Shown: positions 24,781 through 36,789, numbered from the stretch's first letter. The stretch: 64,000 bases of DNA from Siphonodentalium dalli (GCA_032622095.1 CP136067.1:53921899-53985898), one strand, 5' to 3'. The notes: a model not told the origin generated them from the letters alone. Numbers and translations are program-made.

Positions 24781-24896
24781 CCGGTCCTCAACCTGAAAAC
24801 CGCCAAACTTCTCCATTATCCACCAGAAGCTCCAATCGAACCAAATGCAGACCGAGATGGCAACCATCCGGTGAATTTGACATGACTTCTGACTAG
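24666..24896 (+). pseudogene. Proline-rich C-terminal tail of pol, out of frame
   Basis: In the phase of codons starting at 24666, an open stretch of 76 codons rich in Pro, Ser, Thr and Arg (PPSSLVNKLVPPDTPP..., then STRSSNRTKCRPRW) ends at TAG 24894-24896. Such basic, proline-rich tails normally follow the integrase core in Ty3-like pol. Its position directly after RNase H implies that the integrase was lost by deletion between about 24640 and 24670. Confidence 0.6.
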
Positions 24897-25082
24897 TGCC
24901 ACCTCATGCATAGAATCAGTGCATATCATGCTATTCACTATAAAGACAATATTATTCTTTCGTTAGTGAGATGATGACAGTGCCGTCTTGCAGAAACGTT
25001 TACGTTACAGCAACAGTGTTCAACAGTTTATCAGGCATTGCTACACCTCCAGAGATATACCACTGACTTGGGGGAGACAGAG

Positions 25083-25187
25083 AACTATTGACTATTAACT
25101 AATTGCAACACCTCTATACTTTAAGACATGGAGTCCCATCATTTGTGTTCTAAATAAAGATAAACAAAATGGACGCGTTCCTATCTA
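25083..25187 (+). repeat. 3' LTR (105 bp)
   Basis: Partner of 19876-19980, same length. Preceded by the purine tract at 25070-25083. The open frame that starts at ATG 25169 begins inside this LTR, so that start codon is not meaningful. Confidence 0.8.
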
Positions 25188-26000
25188 GTAACGAACGCAC
25201 TCGTTGCTCTGCCACACCCCCAGCGTGCACTGACGTTATGCGTCGTTTCTACCAGTATACATGTAGGCCAGGCAAATATGGACATAGGTGTCGCCTCGAG
25301 AGGGAATATAATAAAACTACATTTTTGGTTAGCGTAAATACTAAACTTTCGGAATCCGTATGTTGTATTTGTCAGATAGGCGGACTTTTTTTCTCACCGC
25401 GTGGTTTTCTTGAGGCACCCGATGAAACAATCGGTCATTTTGTAAATAAAGCCGACATTATTGACAGAGTATTTTCACATATTTTGAGAAGAAATATTCG
25501 TTCAATTTTGATACCTGAGAATGGGGCGATAACCAGAGTATAGGGTAATACATGTAACCATTGAATCTCGGAATTGCAGTCATAACGTCATGTGACGTCA
25601 AATAATATTTTGGGTGAGACAAATATGACGATTCACGCAAAGCGTTGTCTTTCGTTTCTTTTAAATCATAACGTAAGACTGGTATGCCGCATTGTTTTAT
25701 ACCATGGGAAACTACTGCCAATTGGCTATATTTTGATATAAAACTTATCGCTGCAGGCCGCATTATTTTTATCAGACGCAGAAAAATCAACCCTCCCCCT
25801 AAAGTTAAGATGCGCCATGTTCTGGTATATAGGGCAGACATAACTCACGGTTACATGTCAATAGGCTTAATTAACACAACGGCCGTTGAAAGTCTGCTAA
25901 AGAATGTAATAATATATAAGTTTCTGTCTACAAACTCGAACATTAAAGTAGAAACAATATATAATGTACCCCCTGATCCGAAATTTGAATCAATTTAAGA
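25188..26000 (+). repeat. Unrecognised repeated sequence with ORF traces, copy 1
   Basis: An open frame to 25543 reads ...FFSPRGFLEAPDETIGHF, VNKADIIDRVFS and NGAITRV. A second frame, 25684-25998, has no known motif. An inverted copy at about 35040-35520 has a matching open frame (FFLAPRGFIEPP, IGHFKNKADMFDSIF, NGAITRV). A short piece near the end (25919-25998) recurs at 29318-29402. I do not recognise the family. Confidence 0.6.
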
Positions 26001-26660
26001 AGCTTTCCTAAACAAGACAGTCAAAGACTGTGGGGTCGCTCACCAGACTGCAAAGACTGATAAGACTGGGACTCTTGAGACCATAACAGTCAGAACTTTT
26101 CATAACCACTTTAAAAGAACTAGATCTAAACAGGATATGTGGCTAGAGAGGCTTCATGTCGATCGGTGAATATCTACCTTTAAATTACCAATGGAACACT
26201 ACAGATCACCCCCCCCCCCCCTCCAGCTCAACATATCCCCTCCTGACCGGGCTCCAGACTCCCAAGTCTTAGGTTGGAATTTCACAACTGACGTCTCAAA
26301 CTTTCTCAATTGTTCGAAATTTCCAATCTCACAAGCACCTTTTTATAAACTATTTAGACAAGTTTGAAGCCCAATTATCCATGGACCCGAAAACACCATA
26401 TATATATATATATATATATGTCAGATTAATCAGTCAGGTAGTTCCAAGGTAGATGTTTTAAGTGAAGTCCCCATAGCCCCGTCATTTCTTAACAGGTTGA
26501 CCTCATGTTAACAAATCTGAATCTCAGTCACTAAAGGATCCTCCATACTATATGTAAGCTAAATAGTCCAACCTCTCTTGAGAAGACATTTTAAGTATTA
26601 CTATAGACACATACAGTTATGTCCCTGGTCCCACTCTATTTAATCTGGTGACCCCATCTT

Positions 26661-27425
26661 AAGTTAAACGAGGAAAAAACGGAGTTGATGTTATGTGGAA
26701 CCGATTACCACATTAAACACACTGATGTTCACCATATTAAAATAGGTGATTAAGATATTCAGTTATCATCGTCTGTCAAAATTCTAGGTGTTGTTTTGGA
26801 TAACACACTATCCATGAACTTACAGGTCAACTCAATGTGCAAATCCATGTTTATGGAGCTTCGTCGCATCTCGCAGTTACGGCCATATTTAACACAGACA
26901 TGCTCACAGACCCTTGTTTCTTCATTTGTATTTTCAAGACTAGACTATTGTAATGCCATTCTCGCCGGCATCACAACTGAACACTTGGATAAATTACAAA
27001 AAGTAATTAATGTTGCTGCAAGGATTGTTTCCCGCAAACCAAAATTTTCACATGTAACACCAATAACACCATTGCTACAAGAACTACACTACCTTCCTAT
27101 TCGTGCACGCATAGACTACAAGTGTGCGTCATTCTGTTATAAAAAATCAGAATCTAGTTCAAGTATTCTCCCTGCATTGCCTCAATATTTTGATAAACTT
27201 TTAAGTATGTATGTTCCACCTACGAATCTGAGGTCAAAGGCACAAGTTCTAATGGATATTCCATCAAAAAATTTAAAAACTTATGGCGATAGAGCATTTG
27301 ATTCGTATGCGCCAAATGTTTGGAACACACTGAGACACGACACAAGATTTGCAAACTCTCTGACCGAATTCAAAACTTTGTTAAAGAGTGAATTATTATG
27401 TGCTCACTATGGGGAAGTTACCTAA
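26661..27425 (+). pseudogene. CR1/L2-like LINE ORF2 C-terminus
   Basis: Frame from 26661 reads KLNEEKTELMLCG, meets a TAA at 26751-26753, then VKILGVVLDNTLSM, FSRLDYCNAILAG, LQKVINVAARIV, LHYLPIRARIDYK and NLKTYGDRAF, ending at TAA 27423-27425. These are standard successive motifs of the thumb and C-terminal region of L2/CR1-clade reverse transcriptases. The internal stop and missing polymerase core make it inactive. Confidence 0.9.
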
Positions 27426-27603
27426 GATGTTGTTTAATTATTTTGATGTATATATGTGTATATCTATAGGTATGTGGTGTGTATAGATGTATGTATATCA
27501 CGTGTGATAGAGGGCAGGGTACTAGTAGGAATGTAAGCGCTCTGGGCCATATGGGATAAAGCGCTATATAAAAACTATTTATTATTATTATTATTATTAT
27601 TAT
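26661..27603 (+). mobile_element. 5'-truncated CR1/L2-like LINE with (TTA)n tail
   Basis: Reverse-transcriptase C-terminus followed by 'gcgctctgggcc..ataaagcgctatataaa' and a TTA microsatellite (27578-27603). A TTA/ATT microsatellite after a 'gcgctatataaa' motif is a familiar L2/CR1-type 3' end. It lies inside element copy B. Confidence 0.85.
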
Positions 27604-28035
27604 CTGAATAAATTTGAATCCCAGACACCAAAGAACCCTTCATACTAAATATCAGTAAATAGACCTGATGGCCCGTGTGAAGGAATCATATTAAGAGGAA
27701 AACTGTCCTTTGCTTGGCCCCTAGTTGACCAGGTGACCCCATTTAAAACAAATGACCCCATTTGAAAAAAAATCTGAACTCCGGTCACCCAAGGACCCTT
27801 CATACCAAATATGAACCCATTCAACCTGATGGTACAGCAGAATAAGTAGTTTTTAAGAATTACTATGGAGGGCAAGAGTTATGGCCCTGCCTTCATAACC
27901 ATTTGACAGAGTGACCTCATTTGAACAAATCTGAATGTGAGTCACCTAGGGAACATCCACACCAAATATGAACCCATTCAGTCTAGAGAAGATGTGAGCT
28001 CAAAAATTACATTTCATTGAACAAATCGTAAATCA

Positions 28036-28058
28036 CCCCCCCCCCCCCCCCCCCCCCC
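28036..28058. repeat. Homopolymer C run (23 bases)
   Basis: Uninterrupted C. Likely a place of sequencing or assembly length error. C-runs of ten or more also occur near 16971, 17182, 18512, 26208 and 49093, and a run of 21 at 63070-63090. Confidence 0.95.
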
Positions 28059-28124
28059 AACACAGTAGGGACATCCCTGCAAGAATATGACATACATGAT
28101 TTATTTGAATGTCTGACTATATTG

Positions 28125-28263
28125 GCTTAACAAAATTTCCATGACCTTGAAAGCCAGTGCATTCTCTTTTATATGGGAGGCTTCCCATGGGAGCACATAT
28201 AAGAGAATGCACAAGCACAGGGTCTTCATTGCTCTCACCAGCACATCTCTGGTCATGAAATGG
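28125..28263. mobile_element. Palindromic MITE, copy 2 (truncated)
   Basis: Same family as 18711-18893 and 42690-42946: 'gccagtgcattctctttta', 'agcacatataagagaatgca' and an end 'tcatgaaatgg' followed by TTAA (28264-28267). The left side is eroded. It occupies the same place in element copy B as the 18711 element does in copy A, so the insertion predates duplication. Confidence 0.7.
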
Positions 28264-29153
28264 TTAATATTAATAGTAAAAATAAACTTTATCTGTCAAA
28301 CAGGTAATTTGTATCTGAGATAAACATGGGATAAAATTACATTCATAAAGCCACTATCAGCTACCAGAATGTCTGGGAGACCTGTTGACATGGAGATAAT
28401 TAATGATGGCACAAACATTTTGCAGTGCAATACCACTGTATTGTGTTACTCCTACAGCTGTGATCAAAACAAGGATTTTAATGGGGTGAAGTATGCAGAG
28501 ATAATATGGTATGGTACAGCATGGTGTGACAGGGACAGGAGGTGGGTGGGGCAGGGTGTGGGTAGCTGTGATGTGTCTAAAAAAAATCAAAGATCAAAAT
28601 GCAAAAATGTAATTTTTTGTATTTAGAGTTATGTCCCTGGCTCTGCCCCTATTTGACCCAGTGACCCAGTTTGAAAAAACTCCATGGACCCATTAGGTCC
28701 CTCCGTGCCAAATATAAGCTAAATCGGCCCAATCTTGTTTGAGAAGATGTTATTCTAAGAATTACTATGAGGAAGAGAGTTATGGCCCTTGTTTCTCAAC
28801 TAATCAACCTGGTGACCTCATTTGAACAAATCTGAACCCTAGTCATTCAAGAACCCCTCATACCAAATATAAGCTAAATCGGACCAATGGTTCTATACAA
28901 GAAGTTGTTTTAAGATATACTATTGAGGGAAAGAGTTATGGCCCTGGCTTCGCAACTATTTGACCCAGTAACCTCATTTGAACAAATCTGAATGAGAGTC
29001 ACCTAGGGAACATCCACACCAAATATGAACCCATTCTGTCCAATGGAATCAGAGGAAATGTTCAAAGAATTGTTGACGGACGGATGGACGGACGACGGAC
29101 GAGGAGTGATGACTATAGCTCCACCGGAGACTTCGTCTCAGGTGAGCTAAAAA

Positions 29154-30318
29154 TTATATAAAACCCATTTTTTTTTATTTTCTGGAAGGCAAAAAAAGAA
29201 AAGAATTAGTAAGGGTGGACCTAATTGGTGTGTACGGCAATTTCATTCCGCCTTGGATTAAAAAATGACATACGAACCCAAAATGGTCGTTGATGAACTG
29301 CTAAACTATAGTTTAAGGTATATATCTCGATCTACAAACTCGAACAATAAAGTGAAAATATTACACAATGCACCTCCTGGCACCAAATTTTGATAAAATT
29401 TAGGTATTTTTCTCCAAAAATAACCTGAAGCCATTTTTGTCATCTTCTCGGAAGCCATAAAGCGCAGAATGTAGCGTGGCGGAGATGTTTGGTGTGTACG
29501 ATAATTCAATGTTGTTTTTGGATTACACAATGGCTTACTAACTCCAAGATGGCTGCCAATACGGTGGTCAGAATAAATGGTGAAATATGTAATGTTTCAC
29601 TTTTATCGCCGCCAGATAATGTCTCACACAACCCAAAGTATTATATCCATTGTATCATGTTACTCTGGGACATCATGATGAGCAATTCTATTTAAAATTT
29701 CTACCAGAATGGTGCCCATTATTGACGAATCTTGCATTCATGAGCATTCGTGCTCAAGTAATCCGTGTCCCTTAAAATAGTTGGCAATTTGAGCGAGGTA
29801 TTTACAGATGAACAAGATTGTTTAAAACGAAGAACCGAGTAACAGTAATACATTGAATGCCTGATTGTTATTTATGCCAGTTACCATTGACATAATCAAT
29901 ATGAAATTACTTAAACCCGACAACAGAAGGTCAATCTTCCTCAATGAATATTATTCCAAGTGCTACCAGATATGATGGTACATATGAGGTGGATATGTCG
30001 TGGATACCATTATCGAAGTATGGGCTAGACGAGGTTGATGCGGGTTCACGCCCCCGACTTGATTGGGCGAAAATTGGAAACGATTTTAAAGCCAGATGTG
30101 AGATAAGGAACATCTCATTGTGCCATCCGATAAAGATAAGAAATTATAATTTGTTCACACTCACTGAAGCAACCACATTTGAAGAAATGATTTTGATTCT
30201 GAGTCAGTGCCTCCATTAATCTGTTATATATACAATGTACAATTGCTGTACAACAGCTTCGACCCACAGAAGACGGTCGTGATAACACAGAGTGAATTTT
30301 TCCAGTCCCTAAATACAA
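29154..30318. other. No supported gene
   Basis: AT-rich. A fragment at 29318-29402 matches 25919-25998. An open frame of 91 codons on the plus strand at 29944-30219 (IPLSKYGLDEVDAGSRPRLD) has no recognised domain and no splice or repeat support. Confidence 0.4.
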
Positions 30319-32867
30319 CAGCGTAGAACCGCCACCTCCTCTTTTGTTACTAACTTGATTAAACAAGTTACTAACTTGTTTAATCCAGTTAGCTAACTTG
30401 TTTAATCAAGTTACTAACTTGTTTAATCCAGTTAGCTAACTTGTTTAATCAAGTTATCTAACTTGTTTAAACAAGTTACTAACTTGTTTAATCAAGTTAG
30501 CTAGATTAAACAAGTTAGCATCTGACCAATCACTAATAGCCATTATATGTCGGGTTTTTCTATTGGTTGAAACATACTGATTTATTGTTGAAAATATTTA
30601 TACATTGTTGAATTATCAGCAGCTGTCGAACATATGACACAAGATCAGGGCAAATGAAGCTCGCAATCACTCGCGTGGGTCCCTTTAAAACATCGTTAGA
30701 AAGGTCAACATAATTCTTTATTTCATACACCTATAATTAATGCTATCAGTGATAAACAATAATAAACCAGATCGGCATCACACCTGTCTGCAGTCATACA
30801 AGTGCTATCTATATTTAGACCGGGTACATTTCACTGTGGTCGTACATTGGATGTTAGGTCTATGACTCTTGAGTATGCACCAATCAATTAGCAATGACAC
30901 AGAATATCACCCAAAGTATATTCAAGTCGCCAACCAATAAACTAATTTGTATATCCCTGTACATATATTTATTATTCCCTGTAATTTCGGAAAATTAGAT
31001 GATTACACGGGTGTAATTTATCTCAGTCAATATCGATGCCCAGTAATCCACTGAGCACGTTGCGGATTTTTTTTTTGTGAGCCCGTTGCCGAAGTTTTGG
31101 AGATTCATGCGATTGATTATGGATGATGCAGTTTGAATCGTTAATCTTCCTTTGTGTGACGTCACATGAGGGACTACCATCGAGACACAGTGTCAAACAT
31201 GAAAAGCTGTCGCAATTGGCTTTTATCTCCTGATTGTTTATACAGGAACGACTGGACCATCGGAGCTGAAAATGTGCATATACGAGTAGTTTGACCCGGG
31301 GAGTCTGATTAGATAGGTCCCGTTGACATCAGATGTCTTAAAATGGCACTAATCATTAATTAAATTAAATATTTAATTACATACACAAACGTGTTGCAAT
31401 CTGGTCAGTGAAAATTGATACACGTGGATAAATTGACCCGTAGAGTATAATGCGATAGATGCCGTTGACCTTTTTTTAAAGAAATGTTGTTGCTGTTGTT
31501 GTTGTAGCTTGATGATATGACATGATATGGGGATCGTCTGGTCGGATCGATTACCTTTAAATAATAGACTTTACGCAAATTATCGTTGGCGGGAGTTGTC
31601 TCGTATATATATGTCTTCGGAATAGGTCACATTGGCGCTTTGCGTAAATGAACATAGGAGGCAGCCTTTCCCAAACATGAGATATAAAATATCCGTATAT
31701 CTATATTGCACCAGGTATTCATAATTATGGCAAGATATTCTCACTATAATTGCACCAAACGTACTTATCGAAAAATGGCATCCATATGGGTCGCCATCTT
31801 GAATTATAAAAAAATACTCAAAGTGGATTTTAGCGGATTATGGATATGTTATAGAGGTTATATTACTCTTCATAATGAAACAAAAACAAACTTAGTCCAA
31901 ATTTGTTCCAGGTCAAACCTTTTATCGACCAGACTATATAAATTATAATAGTATATATGGGGCCTGTAATTGGAACTGGTTTTCCGACCCCATTTAGTTA
32001 AAGTGGTGTGATCGTATGTATATATACAAACACATGCCCTAGCCGCACCGTGCAACATTGACTACTATTAGCTTACATCACCAGGCCGTATGCATGGCTC
32101 CTTTGCTGCGCATGCACCAAAAAGTTATTAGGTTACAACGAATAGAAACTCCCGACATAAAATGGCTATTAGTGATTGGTCAGATGCTAACTTGTTTAAT
32201 CAAGTTAGCTAACTTGATTAAACAAGTTACCTAACTTGATTAAACAAGTTAGCTAACTTGATTAAACAAGTTAGTAACTTGATTAAACAAGTTAGTAACT
32301 TGATTACACAAGTTAGCTAACTTGATTAAACAAGTTAGCTAACTTGATTAAACAAGTTAGTAACTTGATTAAACAAGTTAGCTAACTTGATTAAACAAGT
32401 TAGTAACTTGATTAAACAAGTTAGCTAACTTGATTAAACAAGTTAGTAACTTGATTAAACAAGTTAGCTAACTGGATTAAACAAGTTAGCTAACTTGATT
32501 AAACAAGTTAGCTAACTTGATTAAACAAGTTAGCTAACTTGATTAAACAAGTTAGCTAACTGGATTAAACAAGTTAGTAACTTGTTTAAACAAGTTATAT
32601 AACTTGATTAAACAAGTTAGCTAACTGGATTAAACAAGTTAGTAACTTGTTTAAACAAGTTATCTAACTTGATTAAACAAGTTAGCTAACTGGATTAAAC
32701 AAGTTAGCTAACTGGATTAAACAAGTTAGTAACTTGTTTAATCAAGTTAGCTAACTTGATTAAACAAGTTAGCTAACTTGATTAAACAAGTTAGTAACTT
32801 GATTAAACAAGTTAGTAACTTGTTTAATCAAGTTAGTAACAAAAGAGGAGGTGGCGGTTCTACGCTG
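30319..32867. mobile_element. Foldback element 2 with palindromic minisatellite arms
   Basis: Terminal inverted repeats beginning CAGCGTAGAACCGCCACCTC, then arrays of a 20-22 bp unit (taacttgattaaacaagtta and its variants, itself nearly palindromic) at about 30348-30525 on the left and 32186-32840 on the right. These are followed inward by a further inverted pair ('agcatctgaccaatcacta', 'gccattatatgtcggg'; 30520-30590 and 32120-32190). The core 30591-32119 has no transposase. The right array is about four times longer than the left. No clear target duplication. Confidence 0.9.
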
Positions 32868-33420
32868 CCGTAAGAATGAGAATCCCTCCCGTGTGTCTAA
32901 CTTAATTATGCAGTTTCTGTTGAACAAGATCACCACGAAGGACCGCTTTATTTGCAATATATATATGAACGCGATAACCTTCAGAAATATCAAATGTTGT
33001 TTCCAAATTGGTGGAAAAGTAAACTTGTCTACGTTATGTTACATTTGAGCGGGTCATATTCAGACCAGGAGATCTGCTGCTGTTGCAAGTACCATTGGTG
33101 CTTGAAACGAAAAACCCATGTCACTAATGTATCAATCGGGCTGTATTCAATATTCGTATTTAAAGGCAACACCGGTGGAAAACAATATGGCGAATAATTC
33201 CTCGTCCCCATATCGTCCCGATTGAACAAAGACATATGCATGTATTCCCCACACGCTGTTCAGTAAGTACTAAACTGCGGTTATCGTGTCCAGTTACTGA
33301 TTTCGTTCAGCACATTCGGAGTTGTTATGGATGAGTATACACTCTTAAAAATATAGGTACTTCAGAGTACCTATGTGGGTACTAAGCTTTGTCCCAGGGG
33401 GAGTACCAACTTTTTGGTAC
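32868..33420. other. No gene; two small hairpins
   Basis: Unrecognised sequence. Near 33355-33420 the motifs GGTACTTCAGAGTACC and AGTACCAACTTTTTGGTACT form short hairpins, perhaps the edge of an unrecognised small transposon. Confidence 0.45.
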
Positions 33421-34966
33421 TCTGGCTCTGTCCTTATTTGACTTTGTGATCCCATTTTCACAAATCTGTCACCCAAGGTAATTTCATACCAAATATAGGC
33501 AACATTAGTTGGAAATTTCATATAAGCAAAATAGGCCATTTGATTCTTGCATAGAAGACATATCATGAATTACTATGGAGAGAAAGAGTAATGTATCTGG
33601 CCTTGCACCTACTTGACCTGGTGACCCTGATTGAACAAAGCTGAATCACAATCACCAAAGGAGCAAGTCTGCAAATAGCATGTCTGTTCCTACATTGACT
33701 GCCTGGCCTCACGCAACACAATGTATTATACAATCAAGCCTTGAAATAGTTCAGAGGAATCAAGTGTATTTAGCCAACATATTTAATGTTACCAAAGCCT
33801 TGAAATAGTGTCTGTCATTTGCAGAATGACGTCCCCAGAGGGTGAATTTAGTGACGCTATCCCGCACATATGAGGTCTCCAGAGGTTGAATTTGGTGATG
33901 CTAGCCCGCTATGCGGGTTAGCATAACTAAATTCACCCTCTAGGGACCTCATTCTGCAAATGACAGGCACACTAAACTCAGTCTTGAACCAAGTACGTTA
34001 AATGAAGGTACATGCTTGAACTTAGCAGGGATCACATGTGCCAACCACTTTTCTTTTCTCCACATCACTAAATTCACCCTCTGGGGACCTCATTCTGCAA
34101 ATGACAGGCATGCTATTTGCCCCGTTGAAAGATTTGAACAATACATGATAGATTGTTGTAATTGGGAATTAATGACTTCTAGCAGATATCCAGGGAATGT
34201 TTATAAAAATGTCAGATTTCACTTGACATGTCGAGTGTAGGCATACCCCACATACAGTTAGAGCCAGCATACAGTTAGAGCCAAAGTAAATGCTTCTTAT
34301 TAATGATTCTCTGTCAAGAATTTGAGTAAATTTTATTTTTGGGACCAGAAGCAGTGAACTTGAGTGAAGGGCCAGGGGGCACAACCTTCAGAAATGTAAT
34401 GGCATTAGATTTTCAATTTTCAAAAAATGTTAAACAATATATATATATATATATATATAATTGACCATGGAGTTAAACACACTTTTTTAAAAATATTTTA
34501 ATAAAAAAAAACAATTGCAAATTTTTAATATATAATTTCTATCCTTTTTTAAAAACTTTTTTTTGGTTAAAGAGTTAAATCTAAAAAAAATATTATTATT
34601 TATGTCCCTGGCCCCGCCCACATTTGACCCAGTGACCTCATTTGAACAAATCTGAACCCCAGTCACCCAAGGATCCTTCATACCAAATATGAACCCATTT
34701 GGCCTGATGGCATTTGAGATGTTCAAAAGAATTACTATGGAGGGAAAGACTTATGGTCCTGGCTTCGCAGCTATTTGACCCAGTGACCTCGTTTGAACAA
34801 ATCTGAATGTGAGTCACCTAGGGAACATCCACACCAATTATGAACCCATTCGGTCTTATGGTTCCAGAGGAGAAGATGTTTAAAGAATTGTTGACGGATG
34901 GACGATGGACGGACGAGGAGTGATGACTATAGCTCCACCAGAGACTTCGTCTCAGGTGAGCTAAAA
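33421..34966 (+). repeat. Interspersed ~150-bp unit region ending in hairpin tail
   Basis: Units 'tttgacccagtgacctc..ttgaacaaatctgaa' and 'accaaatatgaaccc' at 33421-33660 and 34600-34900, then 'acggacgaggagtgatgac' and the hairpin tail at 34931-34966. The middle contains a palindromic element (33813-33965), a TA run (34437-34459) and a short tandem 'atacagttagagcc' pair near 34250. Confidence 0.7.
33813..33965. mobile_element. Palindromic element, ~53-bp arms
   Basis: 'tgtcatttgcagaatgacgt...gacgctatcccgc' at 33813-33866 is mirrored by 'gcgggttagcataac...tctgcaaatgaca' at 33913-33965. The loop holds a third partial arm ('aggtctccagaggttgaattt'), and a fourth lies at 34068-34107. Confidence 0.8.
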
Positions 34967-35039
34967 ATGGAGTTAGGGTGTACATTATGTAAGTGTTACT
35001 TTAATGCTCGACTGATGTGTCGATCGAAACATATATATT

Positions 35040-35520
35040 AGACAATACATTAGCAGTCCGTAAACGGCCGTTGTGTTAATTTCGCACATAATCGTGCGTT
35101 CTGTGTGCCCTACACCACAGCCTGTCGCCTCTCAGCTTTAGGGAGGGGGTGTTGATTTTTCTGCCTTCTGATATTAAAAGAAACGAAAGACAACGCTTTG
35201 CGTGAATCGTCATATTCTTCTCACCCTAAAAATTATTTGACGTCACGACTGTCATTCCGATATTCAATGGTTACATGTATTACCTTACTCTGGTTATCGC
35301 CCCATTCACAGGAAATTTGGACGAATATCTCTTCTCAAAAGGTGTGAATATACTGTCAAACATGTCGGCTTTATTTTTAAAATGACCGATTTTATCAACA
35401 GGTGGCTCAATAAAACCACGCGGTGCTAAAAAAAAAGTCCGCCTATCTGACAAAGCCAACATACGGATTCCGAAAGTTAAGTGTTCGTGCTAACCAATGA
35501 AAGTGTCAATGACACTGTAG
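35040..35520 (-). repeat. Unrecognised repeated sequence with ORF traces, copy 2
   Basis: Inverted, diverged copy of 25188-25900. The minus-strand frame 35280-35462 keeps PRGF, IGHF, NKAD and NGAITRV in the same order as the first copy. Also shares 'aacgaaagacaacgctttg' and 'ctcaccctaaaa' pieces with 25600-25660. Confidence 0.65.
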
Positions 35521-36260
35521 CTAAACTTGGAAAGGGATTAATTGCACGTGTTACAGTCAATGGAGTGATTAGGAATGCGAAAAGTTGAAAGGTCTAAGTA
35601 ATACCAGATTATCAACATGAAGAGATATAAAGTAAAGTCCAAGATGGTTGCTGATGGCTATGTTTTCCAATGAAATTCAAAAACATTTGATAGCTTCCAT
35701 CTTGTAGATCAATATCGAGTTTAATATGAAGTTTGGTGATGATCGGATGAGGGAAGTGGACTGTAGGGTGTTCCAAAGGATTTAGTCATGCAAAGAGTAA
35801 AATCAAAGATGGCTGCTGGCGGCCATGTTTTTGGGCCGAACGACCCCAAAATTACTCGTTCCCATCTACATGTCAATATTAACTTCCACGACAAATTTCA
35901 TGATGAACAGACGAACACTCCGGGCTGTAGTCCGTGCTAATGGATTGGATTTTGAAATCAAAGATGGCCGCTATCGGCCATGTTATTTTGCCGAATGACC
36001 CCCAAAATGGTTTGAATTTTGAAATCCAAGATGGCAGCTGATGACCATGTTTTTTTTTCCGAATGACCCCAAAATGACTCATTCCCATCTGCATGCTAAT
36101 GTCAAAGCCCATGACAAATTTCATAATGATCCGATCAAAGGTATCACCTGTAGACCGTGCTAAAGGAAATTGTTGACGAATCACGCACACACACACACGG
36201 ACGACAGATACCAAGCCATGGCAACAGCTCAAACTTTACAAAGTAAAGTTGAGCTAAAAA
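35497..36260 (+). repeat. ~160-bp satellite element, first unit with hairpin tail
   Basis: Begins with 'gaaagtgtcaatgacactgt' (itself a small palindrome), contains about three monomers with 'aagatggctgctgg', 'ggccatgtttttt', 'gaccccaaaatgactcgtt' and 'catgacaaatttcat', and ends 'aggaaattgttgacg', an ACACAC run and a hairpin AGCTC..CTTTAC-aa-GTAAAG..GAGCTAAAAA at 36226-36260. Confidence 0.85.
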
Positions 36261-36789
36261 TGTATGTCTCTCGAGGCGACACCTAGCCATGTCCATATTT
36301 TCCTGGACGAGGCCCACATTATACAACCATGATGTGTAGCAGTAAACAGGCGTGATTTCAGATAGTAGACAGAGTGTAAACGCTGGTTGGTATAAACCTA
36401 AGCTAGATATTGCAGTACATTTTTGCACATATGTATTTACATGTCAAAATCTTGTTTTATTTTTTTACATAATGTAGAACATATTTCTCTTATTGTGACG
36501 GTAAATGTGCATTGTAATTCCGCATACATTGATTATAAAAGATAGTTGTTTTTTTTCTTTCAAATTTATAGGTTAAATTTGTTTTGTGTATTAAAGATGC
36601 ATTATCCGAATTAACGCTCCTAAATTACTATTTCTTTGGCTTCGAGGGTAAAAAAATATTTGATTCGAGTCGAGGAACCCACCCATCAAAGCTCAGAGTG
36701 ATCAGATATTGTGTTTTGACGTTTGTTATTTCTCGAGACGTGCAATAATTTGTGGCCCAGAAAAACGTCGTCAAATGGGCGGTCTAGGA
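36261..36789. other. No recognised feature
   Basis: Unrecognised AT-rich spacer between two satellite elements. The minus-strand frame at 36144-36428 spans the tail and has no motif. Confidence 0.5.

Larger units (their letters stand above)
19876..25187 (+). mobile_element. Ty3-like LTR retrotransposon, decayed, with internal LINE and no integrase
   Basis: Two direct 105-bp LTRs bound gag, protease, reverse transcriptase and RNase H remnants in that order. A purine tract (gggggagacagaga, 25070-25083) lies just before the 3' LTR, as expected for plus-strand priming. A LINE fragment (about 20055-21524) interrupts the 5' part and replaces the start of gag. The integrase domain is missing. In-frame stops and at least three frame changes make it inactive. 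No TGG-type primer site was recognised after the 5' LTR, and no target duplication. Confidence 0.85.
26010..29153 (+). mobile_element. Long interspersed element, copy B
   Basis: Begins 'gacagtcaaagactgtggggtcgctcacc' in pieces and ends in the hairpin tail 29117-29153. Collinear with 16790-19488. It contains several ~150-bp units ('tttgacccagtgacctcattt', 'accaaatatgaacccattc', 'agaattactatgga'), a LINE insertion (26661-27603), a C-run and a palindromic MITE. No open frame of its own. Confidence 0.65.

Noticed and set aside
24640-24896. Integrase domain expected after RNase H
   Set aside because: No HHCC finger or D,D-35-E spacing could be read in any frame; only a proline-rich tail is present.
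25169-25543. Possible gene starting at ATG 25169
   Set aside because: The start and first codons lie in the 3' LTR; the rest is a repeat with an inverted copy at 35040-35520.
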